The position numbers and the translations under genes are program-made. Source: Streptomyces roseifaciens (lineage in GTDB: Bacteria > Actinomycetota > Actinomycetes > Streptomycetales > Streptomycetaceae). Taken from it: a stretch of DNA of 64,000 bases. Location: positions 868,001 to 932,000 of the forward strand of contig NZ_LNBE01000004.1 in NCBI RefSeq assembly GCF_001445655.1, written 5' to 3'. The notes under the pieces were generated by a model. It worked only from the letters and a program-made list of their open reading frames with translations, made no database searches and was not told where the DNA came from. Of the stretch, positions 1 to 9,241 are shown piece by piece. Each line of letters opens with the position of its first letter. Position 1 is the first letter of the stretch.

Positions 1-2811
1 GGGCGTCTCGGTGATGATGACCTCGTCGGGGGAGAGGGTGACCGTCTCGCCGTCCACCTCGACCGAGGCCGTGCCCTCGCGCAGGGCCAGCGACAGCGCC
101 GCGGCGTCGGCCCCGGCGACGGCCTTGGCGACCGCCTGGACGCCCTTGCCGAACCGCTTGCCCAGGGCACGGAAGTTGGCCTTGGCCGTGGTGTCGACCA
201 GGGAACCACCCACCTCGGAGAGCGAGGCGAGGGAGGAGACGTTGAGCTCCTCGGCGATCTGGGCGCGCAGCTCGGCGCCCAGCTCCTCGAAGCCGGCCGA
301 GGCCACCAGCGCGCGGGAGAGCGGCTGGCGGGTCTTGACGCCGGACTCCGCGCGGGTGGCGCGGCCCAGCTCGACCAGGCGCCGCACGAGCAGCATCTGC
401 TGCGACAGCTTCGGGTCGACGAGGGCGGCGTCCGCCACCGGCCAGGTGGCCAGGTGGACCGACTCGGGGGCCTGCGGGTCGACGGGGACCACGAGGTCCT
501 GCCAGACGCGCTCGGTGATGAACGGCACCAGCGGGGCCATCAGGCGGGTCACCGTCTCGACGACCTCGTGGAGGGTGCGCAGCGCGGCCGCGTCACCCTG
601 CCAGAACCGGCGGCGCGAGCGGCGCACGTACCAGTTGGACAGGTCGTCGACGAAGGAGGACAGCAGCTTGCCGGCCCGCTGGGTGTCGTAGGCCTCCATG
701 GCCTCGGTGACCTGGCCGACGAGGGCGTTGAGCTCGCCGAGCAGCCAGCGGTCCAGCAGCGGGCGGTCGGCCGGGGCCGGGTCCGCGGCGCTGGGGGCCC
801 AGCCGGATGTACGGGCGTAGAGGGCCTGGAAGGCGACCGTGTTCCAGTACGTCAGGAGCGTCTTGCGGACGACCTCCTGGATGGTGCCGTGACCCACGCG
901 GCGCGCGGCCCACGGGGAGCCGCCGGCCGCCATGAACCAGCGGACGGCGTCGGCGCCGTGCTGGTCCATCAGGGGGATCGGCTGGAGGATGTTGCCCAGG
1001 TGCTTGGACATCTTCCGGCCGTCCTCGGCGAGGATGTGGCCCAGGCAGACGACGTTCTCGTACGACGACTTGTCGAAGACGAGGGTGCCGACGGCCATCA
1101 GCGTGTAGAACCAGCCGCGGGTCTGGTCGATGGCCTCGGAGATGAACTGCGCCGGGAAGCGCTGCTCGAAGAGCTCCTTGTTCTTGTACGGGTAGCCCCA
1201 CTGCGCGAACGGCATCGAGCCCGAGTCGTACCAGGCGTCGATGACCTCCGGCACGCGCACGGCCGTGTGGGCGCAGCCCTCGGCGGTGCAGGTGAAGGTG
1301 ACGTCGTCGATGTAGGGGCGGTGCGGGTCCAGGCCGCTCTGGTCGGTGCCGGTGAGCTCGGTGAGCTCGGCCAGGGAGCCGACGCAGGTGAGGTGGTTCT
1401 CCTCGCAGCGCCAGATGGGCAGCGGCGTGCCCCAGTAGCGGTTGCGGGAGAGCGCCCAGTCGATGTTGTTGTTCAGCCAGTCGCCGAAGCGGCCGTGCTT
1501 GACCGACTCGGGGAACCAGTTGGTCTTCTCGTTCTCCTCGAGCAGCCGGTCCTTGACCGCGGTGGTGCGGATGTACCAGGACGGCTGCGCGTAGTAGAGC
1601 AGCGCGGTGTGGCAGCGCCAGCAGTGCGGGTAGCTGTGCTCGTAGGCGATGTGCTTGAAGAGCAGGCCGCGCTCGTCGAGGTCCGCGACGAGCTTCTCGT
1701 CGGCCTTCTTGAAGAACTGGCCGCCGACGAGGGCGAGGCCCTCCTCGAAGGTGCCGTCCGGGCGGACCGGATTGACGACCGGCAGGCCGTAGGCGCGGCA
1801 GGTCCTGAGGTCGTCCTCACCGAAGGCGGGCGCCTGGTGGACCAGACCCGTGCCGTCCTCGGTCGTGACGTACTCGGCGTTGACGACGAAGTTGGCGCCC
1901 TCCAGCTCGACCAGGTCGAACGGGCGGCGGTAGGCCCAGCGCTCCATCTCGCGACCGGTGAAGGACTGCCCCGTCGCGGTCCAGCCCTCGCCGAGGGCCT
2001 TCTCCAGCAGCGGCTCGGCGACGACCAGCTTCTCGGAGCCGTCGGTGGCGACGACGTAGGTGACGTCGGGGTGTGCGGCGGCGGCCGTGTTGGAGACCAG
2101 CGTCCAGGGGGTGGTCGTCCACACCAGCAGCGAGGCCTCGCCCGCGAGCGGGCCGGAGGTCAGCGGGAAGCGGACGAAGACGGAGGGGTCGACGACCGTC
2201 TCGTAGCCCTGGGCCAGCTCGTGGTCCGACAGGCCGGTGCCGCAGCGGGGGCACCAAGGGGCCACGCGGTGGTCCTGGACCAGCAGGCCCTTGTTGAAGA
2301 TCTCCTTCAGCGACCACCACACGGACTGGACGTAGTCCGGGTCCATCGTGCGGTAGGCGTCGTCCAGGTCGACCCAGTAGCCCATGCGGGTGGTGAGCTC
2401 GGCGAAGGCGTCCGTGTGGCGGGTGACGGACTCGCGGCACTTGTCGTTGAAGGCCGCGATGCCGTACGCCTCGATGTCCTGCTTGCCCGAGAAGCCCAGC
2501 TCCTTCTCCACCGCGAGCTCCACCGGCAGGCCGTGGCAGTCCCAGCCGGCCTTGCGGCCGACGTGGTAGCCCTGCATCGTGCGGAAGCGGGGGAAGACGT
2601 CCTTGAAGACGCGGGCCTCGATGTGGTGCGCGCCCGGCATGCCGTTGGCCGTGGGCGGGCCCTCGTAGAACACCCACTCGGGGCGGCCCTCGGACTGCTC
2701 GAGGCTACGGGCGAAGACCTTGCTCTCGCGCCAGAACTCGAGCACGGCGTGCTCCAGGGCGGGCAGGTCCACCTGGGCGGGTACCTGGTGGTACTGCGGC
2801 TGGGGACTCAT
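1..2811 (-). CDS. ileS: Isoleucyl-tRNA synthetase, 3' end outside window
   Basis: Charges tRNA-Ile with isoleucine in the cytoplasm; class I synthetase with an editing domain. The visible 937 codons start at ATG 2811 (MSPQPQYHQV) and run off the window edge; the family is about 1,040 residues, so roughly 100 C-terminal residues are missing. The HIGH-equivalent is PGAHH at residues 59-63 and the KMSKH loop is at residues 600-604. A Cys-containing insert (CEENHLTCVG, CTAEGCAH) lies near residues 460-500. GGAGG sits about 9 nt before the ATG. The gene is divergent from ddbA and follows a T-box leader, so its expression should respond to uncharged tRNA-Ile. Identification is secure. Confidence 0.97.
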   Translation of the reverse strand, partial: MSPQPQYHQVPAQVDLPALEHAVLEFWRESKVFARSLEQSEGRPEWVFYEGPPTANGMPGAHHIEARVFKDVFPRFRTMQGYHVGRKAGWDCHGLPVELAVEKELGFSGKQDIEAYGIAAFNDKCRESVTRHTDAFAELTTRMGYWVDLDDAYRTMDPDYVQSVWWSLKEIFNKGLLVQDHRVAPWCPRCGTGLSDHELAQGYETVVDPSVFVRFPLTSGPLAGEASLLVWTTTPWTLVSNTAAAAHPDVTYVVATDGSEKLVVAEPLLEKALGEGWTATGQSFTGREMERWAYRRPFDLVELEGANFVVNAEYVTTEDGTGLVHQAPAFGEDDLRTCRAYGLPVVNPVRPDGTFEEGLALVGGQFFKKADEKLVADLDERGLLFKHIAYEHSYPHCWRCHTALLYYAQPSWYIRTTAVKDRLLEENEKTNWFPESVKHGRFGDWLNNNIDWALSRNRYWGTPLPIWRCEENHLTCVGSLAELTELTGTDQSGLDPHRPYIDDVTFTCTAEGCAHTAVRVPEVIDAWYDSGSMPFAQWGYPYKNKELFEQRFPAQFISEAIDQTRGWFYTLMAVGTLVFDKSSYENVVCLGHILAEDGRKMSKHLGNILQPIPLMDQHGADAVRWFMAAGGSPWAARRVGHGTIQEVVRKTLLTYWNTVAFQALYARTSGWAPSAADPAPADRPLLDRWLLGELNALVGQVTEAMEAYDTQRAGKLLSSFVDDLSNWYVRRSRRRFWQGDAAALRTLHEVVETVTRLMAPLVPFITERVWQDLVVPVDPQAPESVHLATWPVADAALVDPKLSQQMLLVRRLVELGRATRAESGVKTRQPLSRALVASAGFEELGAELRAQIAEELNVSSLASLSEVGGSLVDTTAKANFRALGKRFGKGVQAVAKAVAGADAAALSLALREGTASVEVDGETVTLSPDEVIITETP

Positions 2812-2829
2812 ATGAGGCTTCCTCCGGCG

Positions 2830-3097
2830 GAACGTCATTGCGCTGTCCGTCGGAGGGACGAGATGCGCCGTGCGGTGCGCTTCCCGCGGTACCACCCTCC
2901 TTGGCCGCGGGCGCTCGCGCCCGGGGCCCCCTCATTGGGCCGCGATGCCGGCTCTACTGACCCGCCGGGGTGTCCGGGGGCGTTCTTCCGGCGGCTCAGG
3001 GGTGATCTTCACACCGCGCACGCCCCCGGGCTCCCACCGTCCCCGGGTCGCTACAGGCTGCGTGCGGCGCTACTCGTCCCTTCCACGCCTTTCGCTG
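2830..3097 (-). promoter_or_regulatory. T-box leader (riboswitch) of ileS
   Basis: On the minus strand the conserved T-box sequence AGGGTGGTACCGCG lies at 2885-2898, the bulge that pairs with the tRNA acceptor end. Further upstream in the RNA, an ATC triplet (3004-3006) in GAAGATCACC is the likely isoleucine specifier codon, and GGGACGAGTAGCG near the RNA 5' end fits stem I. No terminator with a U-run follows. A pyrimidine stretch (CCCTCC) in the 3' part can pair with the ribosome binding site, matching the translational, SD-sequestering T-boxes known for actinobacterial ileS. Exact ends are inferred. Confidence 0.9.
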
Positions 3098-3103
3098 CGC
3101 CCC

Positions 3104-3109
3104 AGTGTA
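3104..3109 (-). promoter_or_regulatory. Candidate -10 box for the ileS T-box transcript
   Basis: TACACT on the minus strand lies about 7-8 nt before the expected 5' end of the T-box RNA. No clear -35 element is seen at 17-18 nt. The assignment rests on position only. Confidence 0.45.
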
Positions 3110-3300
3110 CGGGGCCGGACCGGACGCGGCCCACCGGTTTCGGCCGGGGCCGGGCGGGGGACGGGTGCAGTCCGATTACAGGGCCGGGGGCGGGGCACAA
3201 CCGAGGAGACCGGCGTGCCCCGTTGCCGCGTGCCCGGTGGAGTTTTATCGTTCCGGCACGATTCGCGCGCAAGATCATAAAATGTGAAGGGGCCGCGGTC

Positions 3301-4857
3301 ATGGTGGCGAAGAGAGCGGCGGCGGACGTCGCTTCCGCGAAGGGGAAGGCCCACGGGGCCGCTGCCGCCAGGGCCGCCGCTGCCGCCGGGGGCGGCGGGA
3401 AGGCGGCGAAGACGGCGCCGTCGGCGAAGCCCGCCGGGGGCGGCGGAAGCGCGGCCAAGGGATCCGCGCCGGCGAAGACGTCGTCCGCCGCGGGCAAGGC
3501 CGCCAAGGCGGCGGACGGCGGGAAGGCTGCGGAGGAGGCTGCGCCGGCTCAGAAGACGGCTGCAGGGGGTGCGACCAGGGCGTCCCGGAAGGCGCCGTTG
3601 CCGGCGGGCGGGGCCGCGGAGGCCGCCGGGGGCGGGGGGAGGCCGGTCAAGGCGTCCGCGGCGGCTGAGAAGGAAGCCGCCGGGAGTGTGTCCGGGTCGG
3701 CGAAGAAGGCGGCCAAGACGTCTGCTCCGGGCAAGGCGTCGTCGGCCGCGGGCGAGGCTGCCAAAGCCGCGGACGGCGGCAGGAAGGCTGTTCCGGCCAA
3801 GAAGACGTCGCCGTCGGCGGGCAAGGCCGCGAAGACGGCCGCCCCGGCCGGGAAGGCGGCGGACAAGCCGCCTGCGGCGAAGAAGGCGGCCGCTCCGGCG
3901 AAGAAGGCGGCGGCGAAGAAGGCCGCTCCGGCGAAGAAGACGGCCGCCAAGAAGACGGCTGCCAAGACGGCGGCCGCCAAGAAGACAGCCGCCAAGAAGA
4001 CGGCGGCGGCCAAGACGGGGGCCACCAAGGCGGCGGCCACCAAGGCGGCCACCAAGGCGGCGGCCCCCAAGAAAACAGCCGCCCAAAAGGCGGTGGCCTC
4101 GGCCAAGGAGGTCGTCGGGAAGAAGGCGGCGCCCGCCGAGAAGCGTGCCGCCGTCGCGGTCGCGGCGTCTTCCGCCAGGACGTCCGCGGAGAAGGCCGCA
4201 GGCAAGAACAAGAAGGCGGCGCCCGCCCCGGCGGGTTCCCCCGCCTCCGGCGGCACGGCGGCACCCGCCGAGGAGAGTGCCACCCGGGCGGTCGGCAAGC
4301 GCGCCGCAGGCGAGAAGGCCGCCCCCATCGAGAAGGCCGCACCTGCCCAGAGGGCGGTGCCCGCGAAGAAGACGGGAGCCAGGACGGTGGCTGCGAAGAA
4401 GACGATGGACGGGACACAGGCCGCCGGGAAGGTGCCGGGGGCCCGTACGGGACCCGTGGAGCCCGGCGAGCTGGCCGTGCGGCCGGGGGAGGAGCCCTGG
4501 TCGCCGGGCGAGGTGGCCGAGGCCCGGACGGAGCTGCAGAGCGAGGTACTGCGGCTGCGGGCGGAGATCGCCCACTCGGAGGAGGCGATCAGCGGCCTGA
4601 TGCGGGACTCGGGCGACGGCGCGGGCGACGACCAGGCCGACACCGGCACCAAGAACATCACCCGGGAGCACGAACTGGCCCTGGCGGCCAACGCCCGGGA
4701 GATGCTGGACCAGACCGAGCGGGCGCTGGAACGGCTCGACGCGGGCACGTACGGGCTCTGCGAGAACTGCGGGAGGCCCATCGGCAAGGCCCGCATGCAG
4801 GCGTTCCCGCGGGCCACCTTGTGTGTGGAGTGCAAACAGCGCCAGGAACGCCGCTGA
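3301..4857 (+). CDS. ddbA: Histone H1-like / DksA-TraR zinc-finger nucleoid protein
   Basis: 518 residues from ATG 3301, with GAAGGGG just upstream. Residues 1 to about 370 are Ala/Lys/Gly/Pro-rich with repeated AAKK, PAKKT and AAKT units, like eukaryotic histone H1 tails. A coiled segment (about 400-470, [14 protein letters not shown] and [16 protein letters not shown]) leads into a four-Cys finger: Cys487, Cys490, Cys508, Cys511 (CENCG, LCVEC), the DksA/TraR type. This matches DdbA (SCO2075) of S. coelicolor, described as a bifunctional DNA-binding protein, and the same neighbours (ileS, lspA) are present. The frame is open far upstream to 454, but that part is antisense to ileS and is not used. 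An AT-richer patch at 3240-3285 probably holds the promoter. Confidence 0.9.
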   Translation: MVAKRAAADVASAKGKAHGAAAARAAAAAGGGGKAAKTAPSAKPAGGGGSAAKGSAPAKTSSAAGKAAKAADGGKAAEEAAPAQKTAAGGATRASRKAPLPAGGAAEAAGGGGRPVKASAAAEKEAAGSVSGSAKKAAKTSAPGKASSAAGEAAKAADGGRKAVPAKKTSPSAGKAAKTAAPAGKAADKPPAAKKAAAPAKKAAAKKAAPAKKTAAKKTAAKTAAAKKTAAKKTAAAKTGATKAAATKAATKAAAPKKTAAQKAVASAKEVVGKKAAPAEKRAAVAVAASSARTSAEKAAGKNKKAAPAPAGSPASGGTAAPAEESATRAVGKRAAGEKAAPIEKAAPAQRAVPAKKTGARTVAAKKTMDGTQAAGKVPGARTGPVEPGELAVRPGEEPWSPGEVAEARTELQSEVLRLRAEIAHSEEAISGLMRDSGDGAGDDQADTGTKNITREHELALAANAREMLDQTERALERLDAGTYGLCENCGRPIGKARMQAFPRATLCVECKQRQERR

Positions 4858-4935
4858 CCCCCTCGCACGGGCGTGCCGTACCCTCGTCCTCAGCCAGGCA
4901 GGCCCTGGCGACCTGGACGACGTCGAAGGACTCAC

Positions 4936-5484
4936 GTGACAGAGGCGGAACAGACCACCACCGGCACGCCGGAGGCCGCGGAACCGACCACGGCCAAGGG
5001 CGGGCGGCGCATCGGGGTACTCCTGGCGGTGGCCGCCTTCGCCTATGTCCTGGACCTCGGCAGCAAGCTGTTCGTGGTCGCGAAGCTGGAGCACCACGAT
5101 CCGATCGAGGTGTTCGGCACCTGGCTGCAGCTGGAGGTGGTCCGCAACCGCGGTGCCGCCTTCGGCATCGGCGAGGCGATGACGATCGTCTTCACGGTGA
5201 TCGCCTCCGCCGTGATCGTGGTGATCGCGCGGATCGCCCGCAAGCTCTACAGCCTGCCGTGGGCGATCGCGCTGGGCCTGCTGCTCGGCGGCGCGCTGGG
5301 CAACCTCACGGACCGCCTGTTCCGCGCCCCGGGCGGCTTCGAGGGCGGTGTCGTCGACTTCATCGCGCCCGCGCACTTCGCGGTCTTCAACCTCGCCGAC
5401 TCCGCGATCGTCTGCGGCGGCTTCCTGATCGTGATCCTGTCCTTCCGCGGTCTGGACCCGGACGGCACGGTCCACCAGGACTGA
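4936..5484 (+). CDS. lspA: Lipoprotein signal peptidase II
   Basis: Aspartyl protease of the membrane that removes the signal peptide from prolipoproteins after Lgt has diacylated the cysteine. 182 residues from GTG 4936, with GAAGGA 5 nt upstream. Four membrane segments lie at about 25-45, 82-102, 107-125 and 150-170. The catalytic aspartates are Asp126 in GNLTDR and Asp155 in FNLADSA, the two signature motifs of the family; VRNRGAAFG near residue 70 is also typical. The partner enzyme lgt is at 45682-46599. An upstream in-frame extension to 4873 is possible but less likely. Function is secure. Confidence 0.96.
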   Translation: MTEAEQTTTGTPEAAEPTTAKGGRRIGVLLAVAAFAYVLDLGSKLFVVAKLEHHDPIEVFGTWLQLEVVRNRGAAFGIGEAMTIVFTVIASAVIVVIARIARKLYSLPWAIALGLLLGGALGNLTDRLFRAPGGFEGGVVDFIAPAHFAVFNLADSAIVCGGFLIVILSFRGLDPDGTVHQD

Positions 5485-5526
5485 GCCCGGGGCGGGGGTG
5501 TCGCACCCGTCCGTCATACTCGACGG

Positions 5527-6468
5527 GTGAGCACCATTCCCGAGATCCGCGCCCTGCCCGTACCCGACGGCCTGGAAGGCGAGCGCGTCGACGCCGCCAT
5601 CGCCCGTATGTTCGGCTTTTCCCGCACCAAGGCGGCCGAGCTGGCGGCCGCGGGCAAGGTCCAGCTGGACGGGGCGGAGGCCGGGAAGTCCGACCGCGTG
5701 ACCGGCGGGGCCTGGCTCGAGGTCGAGATGCCCGCCGCGCCCGCCCCGGTGCAGATCGTCGCCGAGCCCGTCGAGGGCATGGAGATCGTCCATGACGACG
5801 ACGACATCGTCGTGATCGTCAAGCCGGTCGGCGTGGCGGCCCACCCCAGCCCCGGCTGGACGGGCCCGACGGTCATCGGCGGCCTGGCCGCCGCGGGCTA
5901 CCGCATCTCCACCTCCGGCGCCGCCGAGCGCCAGGGCATCGTGCACCGCCTGGACGTGGGCACCTCCGGCCTGATGGTCGTCGCCAAGTCCGAGCGCGCC
6001 TACACCCTGCTCAAGCAGCAGTTCCGCGAGCGCACGGTCGACAAGCGCTACCACACGCTGGTCCAGGGGCACCCGGATCCGATGAGCGGCACCATCGACG
6101 CCCCCATCGGCCGCCACCCCAACCACGACTACAAGTGGGCCGTCACCGCCGAGGGCAAGCCCTCGGTCACCCACTACGACCTGATCGAGGCCTTCCGCGC
6201 GGCCAGCCTGCTGGACGTGAAGCTGGAGACCGGCCGTACGCACCAGATCCGCGTGCACATGGCCGCCCACCGCCACCCCTGCGTCGGCGACCTCACCTAC
6301 GGCGCCGACCCGACCCTCGCCAAGCGCCTCAAGCTCACCCGCCAGTGGCTGCACGCCGTGCGGCTCGGCTTCGAGCACCCCGAGGACGGCCGCTGGGTCG
6401 AGTTCGAGAGCTCCTACCCCGAGGACCTGCAGCGCGCGCTGGACACGGTGCGCGCCGAGAGCGCCTGA
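5527..6468 (+). CDS. RluA/RluD-family pseudouridine synthase
   Basis: Isomerises uridine to pseudouridine in rRNA (RluD-like, probably 23S rRNA). 313 residues from GTG 5527. An S4 RNA-binding domain lies at about 19-55 and the catalytic domain at about 85-300, with the [10 protein letters not shown] motif and catalytic Asp143. [10 protein letters not shown] is the second family signature. CATACT ends 6 nt before the GTG with no ribosome binding site between, so the transcript may be leaderless. It lies 42 nt downstream of lspA, the usual arrangement in actinobacteria. Exact target uridines cannot be read from the sequence. Confidence 0.92.
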   Translation: MSTIPEIRALPVPDGLEGERVDAAIARMFGFSRTKAAELAAAGKVQLDGAEAGKSDRVTGGAWLEVEMPAAPAPVQIVAEPVEGMEIVHDDDDIVVIVKPVGVAAHPSPGWTGPTVIGGLAAAGYRISTSGAAERQGIVHRLDVGTSGLMVVAKSERAYTLLKQQFRERTVDKRYHTLVQGHPDPMSGTIDAPIGRHPNHDYKWAVTAEGKPSVTHYDLIEAFRAASLLDVKLETGRTHQIRVHMAAHRHPCVGDLTYGADPTLAKRLKLTRQWLHAVRLGFEHPEDGRWVEFESSYPEDLQRALDTVRAESA

Positions 6469-6473
6469 GCACC

Positions 6474-6956
6474 GTGGGCGCCGCGCAGGGGATCACGGTC
6501 CGCGTCGTCGGCCCCGGCGAGCTGCCCGGCTGCCACGCCGTGCGCCGCGAGGTCTTCGTCGGCGAGCAGCGCATCCCCGAGGCCGAGGAGATGGACGCGT
6601 ACGACGTCCACGCCGTCCACCTCCTGGCCACCGGGCCGGCCGGCCCCGTCGGCACGGTCCGCTTCCTGCACGGCGCCCCGGCCCGGAAGAAGTACGGCCC
6701 CGCGGGCGTCGAGGACGACGTCACGGCCGTCCTCGGCCGGCTCGCCGTCTCCCGTGCCGCGCGCGGCACGGGCCTGGGCGCCGAGCTCGTCCTGGCCGTC
6801 GAGGCGGAGGCCCGCCGGCTGGGCCTGGCCCGGGTCTACCTGGAGGCCCAGACGCACGCCCTCGGCTTCTACGAGCGGCTCGGCTATGCGGCCCACGGGC
6901 CCGAGTTCGACGAGGGCAGCGGCATACCGCACCGCGCGATGACGAAGGCGCTGTGA
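6474..6956 (+). CDS. GNAT-family N-acetyltransferase
   Basis: 160 residues; start taken at GTG 6474, five bases after the stop of the pseudouridine synthase gene, so co-transcription and coupling are likely. The acetyl-CoA site is visible as [17 protein letters not shown] (R/Q-x-x-G-x-G/A) near residues 85-100, followed by the C-terminal FYERLGY motif found in many GNAT enzymes. The N-terminal part ([17 protein letters not shown]) resembles the ElaA/YjcF-type subfamily. The substrate is unknown. Confidence 0.85.
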   Translation: MGAAQGITVRVVGPGELPGCHAVRREVFVGEQRIPEAEEMDAYDVHAVHLLATGPAGPVGTVRFLHGAPARKKYGPAGVEDDVTAVLGRLAVSRAARGTGLGAELVLAVEAEARRLGLARVYLEAQTHALGFYERLGYAAHGPEFDEGSGIPHRAMTKAL

Positions 6957-7061
6957 GCAGCACGCGCTGACTCCGTCCGGAATCTCCGGAAGATCCGGGT
7001 TCGTCCGGTTCGTGGCAGGCTGGGAAAACGATCGCCTGCCCGATCCGCCCGGAGGACGTCC

Positions 7062-8654
7062 GTGGACCAGCTCGCCCTGCTGTTCGTGCTGCTCATCGGA
7101 TCGCTGGTCATGGTGCCCGTCGCGGACCGGCTGCGCCTGCCGGCCCCCGTCCTCATGACGCTGGGCGGCATCGTCCTCGCGCTGCTGCCCTTCGTGCCCA
7201 ACGTGGAGATGCCGCCGGAGTTCATCCTCCCGCTGGTGCTGCCGCCCCTGCTCTACGCGTCCGTGCAGCGCACGTCCTGGCGGCAGTTCCAGGCCAACGT
7301 CCGGCCCATCCTGCTGCTCGCGGTCGCCCTGGTGTTCGTGACCACCGCGGCCGTGGCCGCCGTCGCCGACGCCATCGTGCCCGGCATCTCCCTCGCCGCG
7401 GCCGTCGCGCTCGGCGCCCTCGTCGCCCCGCCCGACCCGGTGGCCGCGACGGCCGTCGCGGGCTCGCTCGGGCTGCCGCGCCGCCTGATCTCCATCCTGG
7501 AGGGCGAGGGGCTCTTCAACGACGTGACGGCCATCGTGCTCTACCACGTGGCCATCGCCGCGGCCGTCAGCGGCAGCTTCTCCGCCCCGAAGGCCGCGGG
7601 CGAGTTCGTGCTGTCCGCCGTGGTCGCCCTCGCGGTCGGGCTCGCGCTCGGCTGGGCGGCCAAGAAGCTCATGGACGTCCTCGGCGACGCGACCCTCCAG
7701 ATCGGCCTCACCCTGCTCGTCCCCTTCGTCTCCTACGTCCTCGCCGAGGAGCTCAAGGGCTCCGGCGTGCTCGCCGTGCTCGTCACCGGGCTCTTCCTCG
7801 CCGAGTACGCCGGTGACGCCGACGACGTGCTCGGCCGGCTCGCCCGGCACTCCTTCTGGGAGGTCATCGACACGCTCGTCACCGGCGTCGCCTTCGGCCT
7901 CATCGGCCTCGAACTCCACCACGTCCTGCGGACCGCCTCCGGCCGGTGGGGCGAGATGCTGGGCATCGGCGCCGTCGTCGTCGCGGTCGTCGTCGGCGTA
8001 CGGCTGCTGTGGCTGCTGCCCGCCGCGTGGCTGGCCAAACAGCTGCACAGCCGGCGGGACATCGACGAGGACGTCCCCATCAGCTGGCGCGAGACGGTCG
8101 TGATGTGGTGGTCCGGGATGCGCGGCGTCGCCTCCGTCGCGCTCGCCCTCGCCATCCCGCACACCCAGGACGACAAGACGCCCTTCCCCGCCCGCGACGA
8201 GATCGTCTTCGTCGCCTTCGCCGTCATCCTCGCCACGCTCGTCCTGCAGGGCCTCACCCTGCCGTGGCTCGTGCGGAGGCTGGGCGTGCAGTCCGACTCC
8301 GACGCCGAGCGGGAGCTCGCCCGCCTGCTCGCCGTCCGCGCCGCGAAGGCCGCCAAGCGGCGGCTGAAGGAGATCCAGGAGACCGAGGAGATCCCCGACG
8401 ACATGGTCGAGCAGCTCACGCGGCGCGCGTACGACGTCGGCGCCCGCATCAGCCCCGACATGGTCGACGAGGAACGGCGCGAGGCGCACGCCCAGCGGGT
8501 GGAAAGGATCCGGGCGACCCAGCGCATCCAGGCCGAGATGCTCTCGGCCGCCCGCCGGGAGGTCCTGTCGGCCCGCAGCGAACCGGGAGCGGACCCGGAG
8601 ATCGTGGACCGGGTCCTCCGCCACCTGGACGTCCGCAGCCTACGGGGAGGCTGA
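7062..8654 (+). CDS. CPA1-family Na+/H+ antiporter
   Basis: 530 residues from GTG 7062 with GGAGGAC 6 nt upstream. About 12 hydrophobic segments fill residues 1-410, consistent with a NhaP/NHE-type exchanger that trades cytoplasmic Na+ or K+ for protons. The family signature EGEGLFNDVTAIVL lies near residues 147-160, with the acidic residues of the ion site; APPDPVAATA just before it is the second conserved helix. The C-terminal about 110 residues are charged and helical and probably cytoplasmic, a regulatory tail. It stands alone between the GNAT gene and a repeat block. Ion preference is not predictable. Confidence 0.9.
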   Translation: MDQLALLFVLLIGSLVMVPVADRLRLPAPVLMTLGGIVLALLPFVPNVEMPPEFILPLVLPPLLYASVQRTSWRQFQANVRPILLLAVALVFVTTAAVAAVADAIVPGISLAAAVALGALVAPPDPVAATAVAGSLGLPRRLISILEGEGLFNDVTAIVLYHVAIAAAVSGSFSAPKAAGEFVLSAVVALAVGLALGWAAKKLMDVLGDATLQIGLTLLVPFVSYVLAEELKGSGVLAVLVTGLFLAEYAGDADDVLGRLARHSFWEVIDTLVTGVAFGLIGLELHHVLRTASGRWGEMLGIGAVVVAVVVGVRLLWLLPAAWLAKQLHSRRDIDEDVPISWRETVVMWWSGMRGVASVALALAIPHTQDDKTPFPARDEIVFVAFAVILATLVLQGLTLPWLVRRLGVQSDSDAERELARLLAVRAAKAAKRRLKEIQETEEIPDDMVEQLTRRAYDVGARISPDMVDEERREAHAQRVERIRATQRIQAEMLSAARREVLSARSEPGADPEIVDRVLRHLDVRSLRGG

Positions 8655-8838
8655 CGCCGCGGGGCTCCACGGCCGGGGCGGCCAGGGCCCGGCCCGGCCT
8701 GCCGGGCTGCGCCGCGGTGGCCGGCCGCGGCGGCTTCTTCCTGCCCGGCGGCGGTTCCTTTGCCCGGGAGGGCGACCCCGGGGGGCGACCCTGGGGCGGC
8801 TGTCCGCCGGGGGCCACGCCCCGCGGCCGGGGCCCGGG

Positions 8839-8896
8839 CCGGCACCGCCGTGCGACGCCGTGGTGGCTGATCGCCGCCGCGGCGGGGTTTTTCCGC
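8839..8896 (+). repeat. Dispersed palindromic repeat, copy 1
   Basis: Contains CCGGCACCGCCG, then GTGGCTGATCGCCGC and GCGGCGGGG followed by TTTTT. The core is a short hairpin (CGCCGC, one base, GCGGCG) with a T-run, so it could act as a terminator. Confidence 0.65.
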
Positions 8897-8963
8897 CGGA
8901 CGGCGGCCCATTTGTCCAGGGCGGTCGACCGCCGGGGGCAACGACCAGTGGCCGGGTCCCGGC

Positions 8964-9022
8964 CCGGCACCGCCGGGCTGCGGCTCCGGTGGCTGATCGC
9001 CTTTGCGGCGGAATTTTCTGCC
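8964..9022 (+). repeat. Dispersed palindromic repeat, copy 2
   Basis: CCCGGCACCGCCGG then GGTGGCTGATCGCC, TTTGCGGCGGAA and TTTTC. Same orientation and order as copy 1; the hairpin arm is degenerate (CGCCTT instead of CGCCGC). Confidence 0.65.
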
Positions 9023-9076
9023 TGGGGAGACGTGCCAGGGGGCGCCCGACCGGGCTCCATCCGTCGTCGCCGGGCA

Positions 9077-9130
9077 ACAATCCTCCGCCGCAACGGCGAT
9101 CCGCCACGACGGCGCCCTCCGGCGGTGCCG
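9077..9130 (-). repeat. Dispersed palindromic repeat, copy 3 (inverted)
   Basis: Reads on the minus strand as CGGCACCGCCGG, then GTCGTGGCGGATCGCCG, TTGCGGCGGAGGATTG. It faces copies 1 and 2, so the block as a whole can fold back on itself. Confidence 0.65.
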
Positions 9131-9241
9131 AGCCGACCGTACGACCTGGTGGCCGACAGGCCGAGAGGCCGGCGGCCGCGAGGCCGGGCCCGGTGGAGCC
9201 GGAAGCGGGCGCACCCCCGGAGCCCCGAACCCAGGCGGAGC

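Larger units (their letters stand above)
8655..9241. other. Gene-free block of GC-rich palindromic repeats
   Basis: 587 nt between the antiporter and MscS genes. Open frames here have no family resemblance and come from high GC. The block is made of at least three, possibly four, degenerate copies of a repeat that also occurs at 26.3, 26.5, 35.7 and 46.65 kb. A fourth, more decayed copy may lie at 8702-8745. Terminators of the two convergent flanking genes are probably embedded in it. Confidence 0.7.

Noticed and set aside
454..3300. Upstream extension of the ddbA frame
   Set aside because: Runs antisense through ileS and the T-box; the ATG at 3301 has a ribosome binding site and begins the family-like sequence.
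8655..9241. Several open frames between the antiporter and MscS genes
   Set aside because: They are Pro/Gly/Arg-rich in every frame and consist of the palindromic repeats; no start signal or homology.
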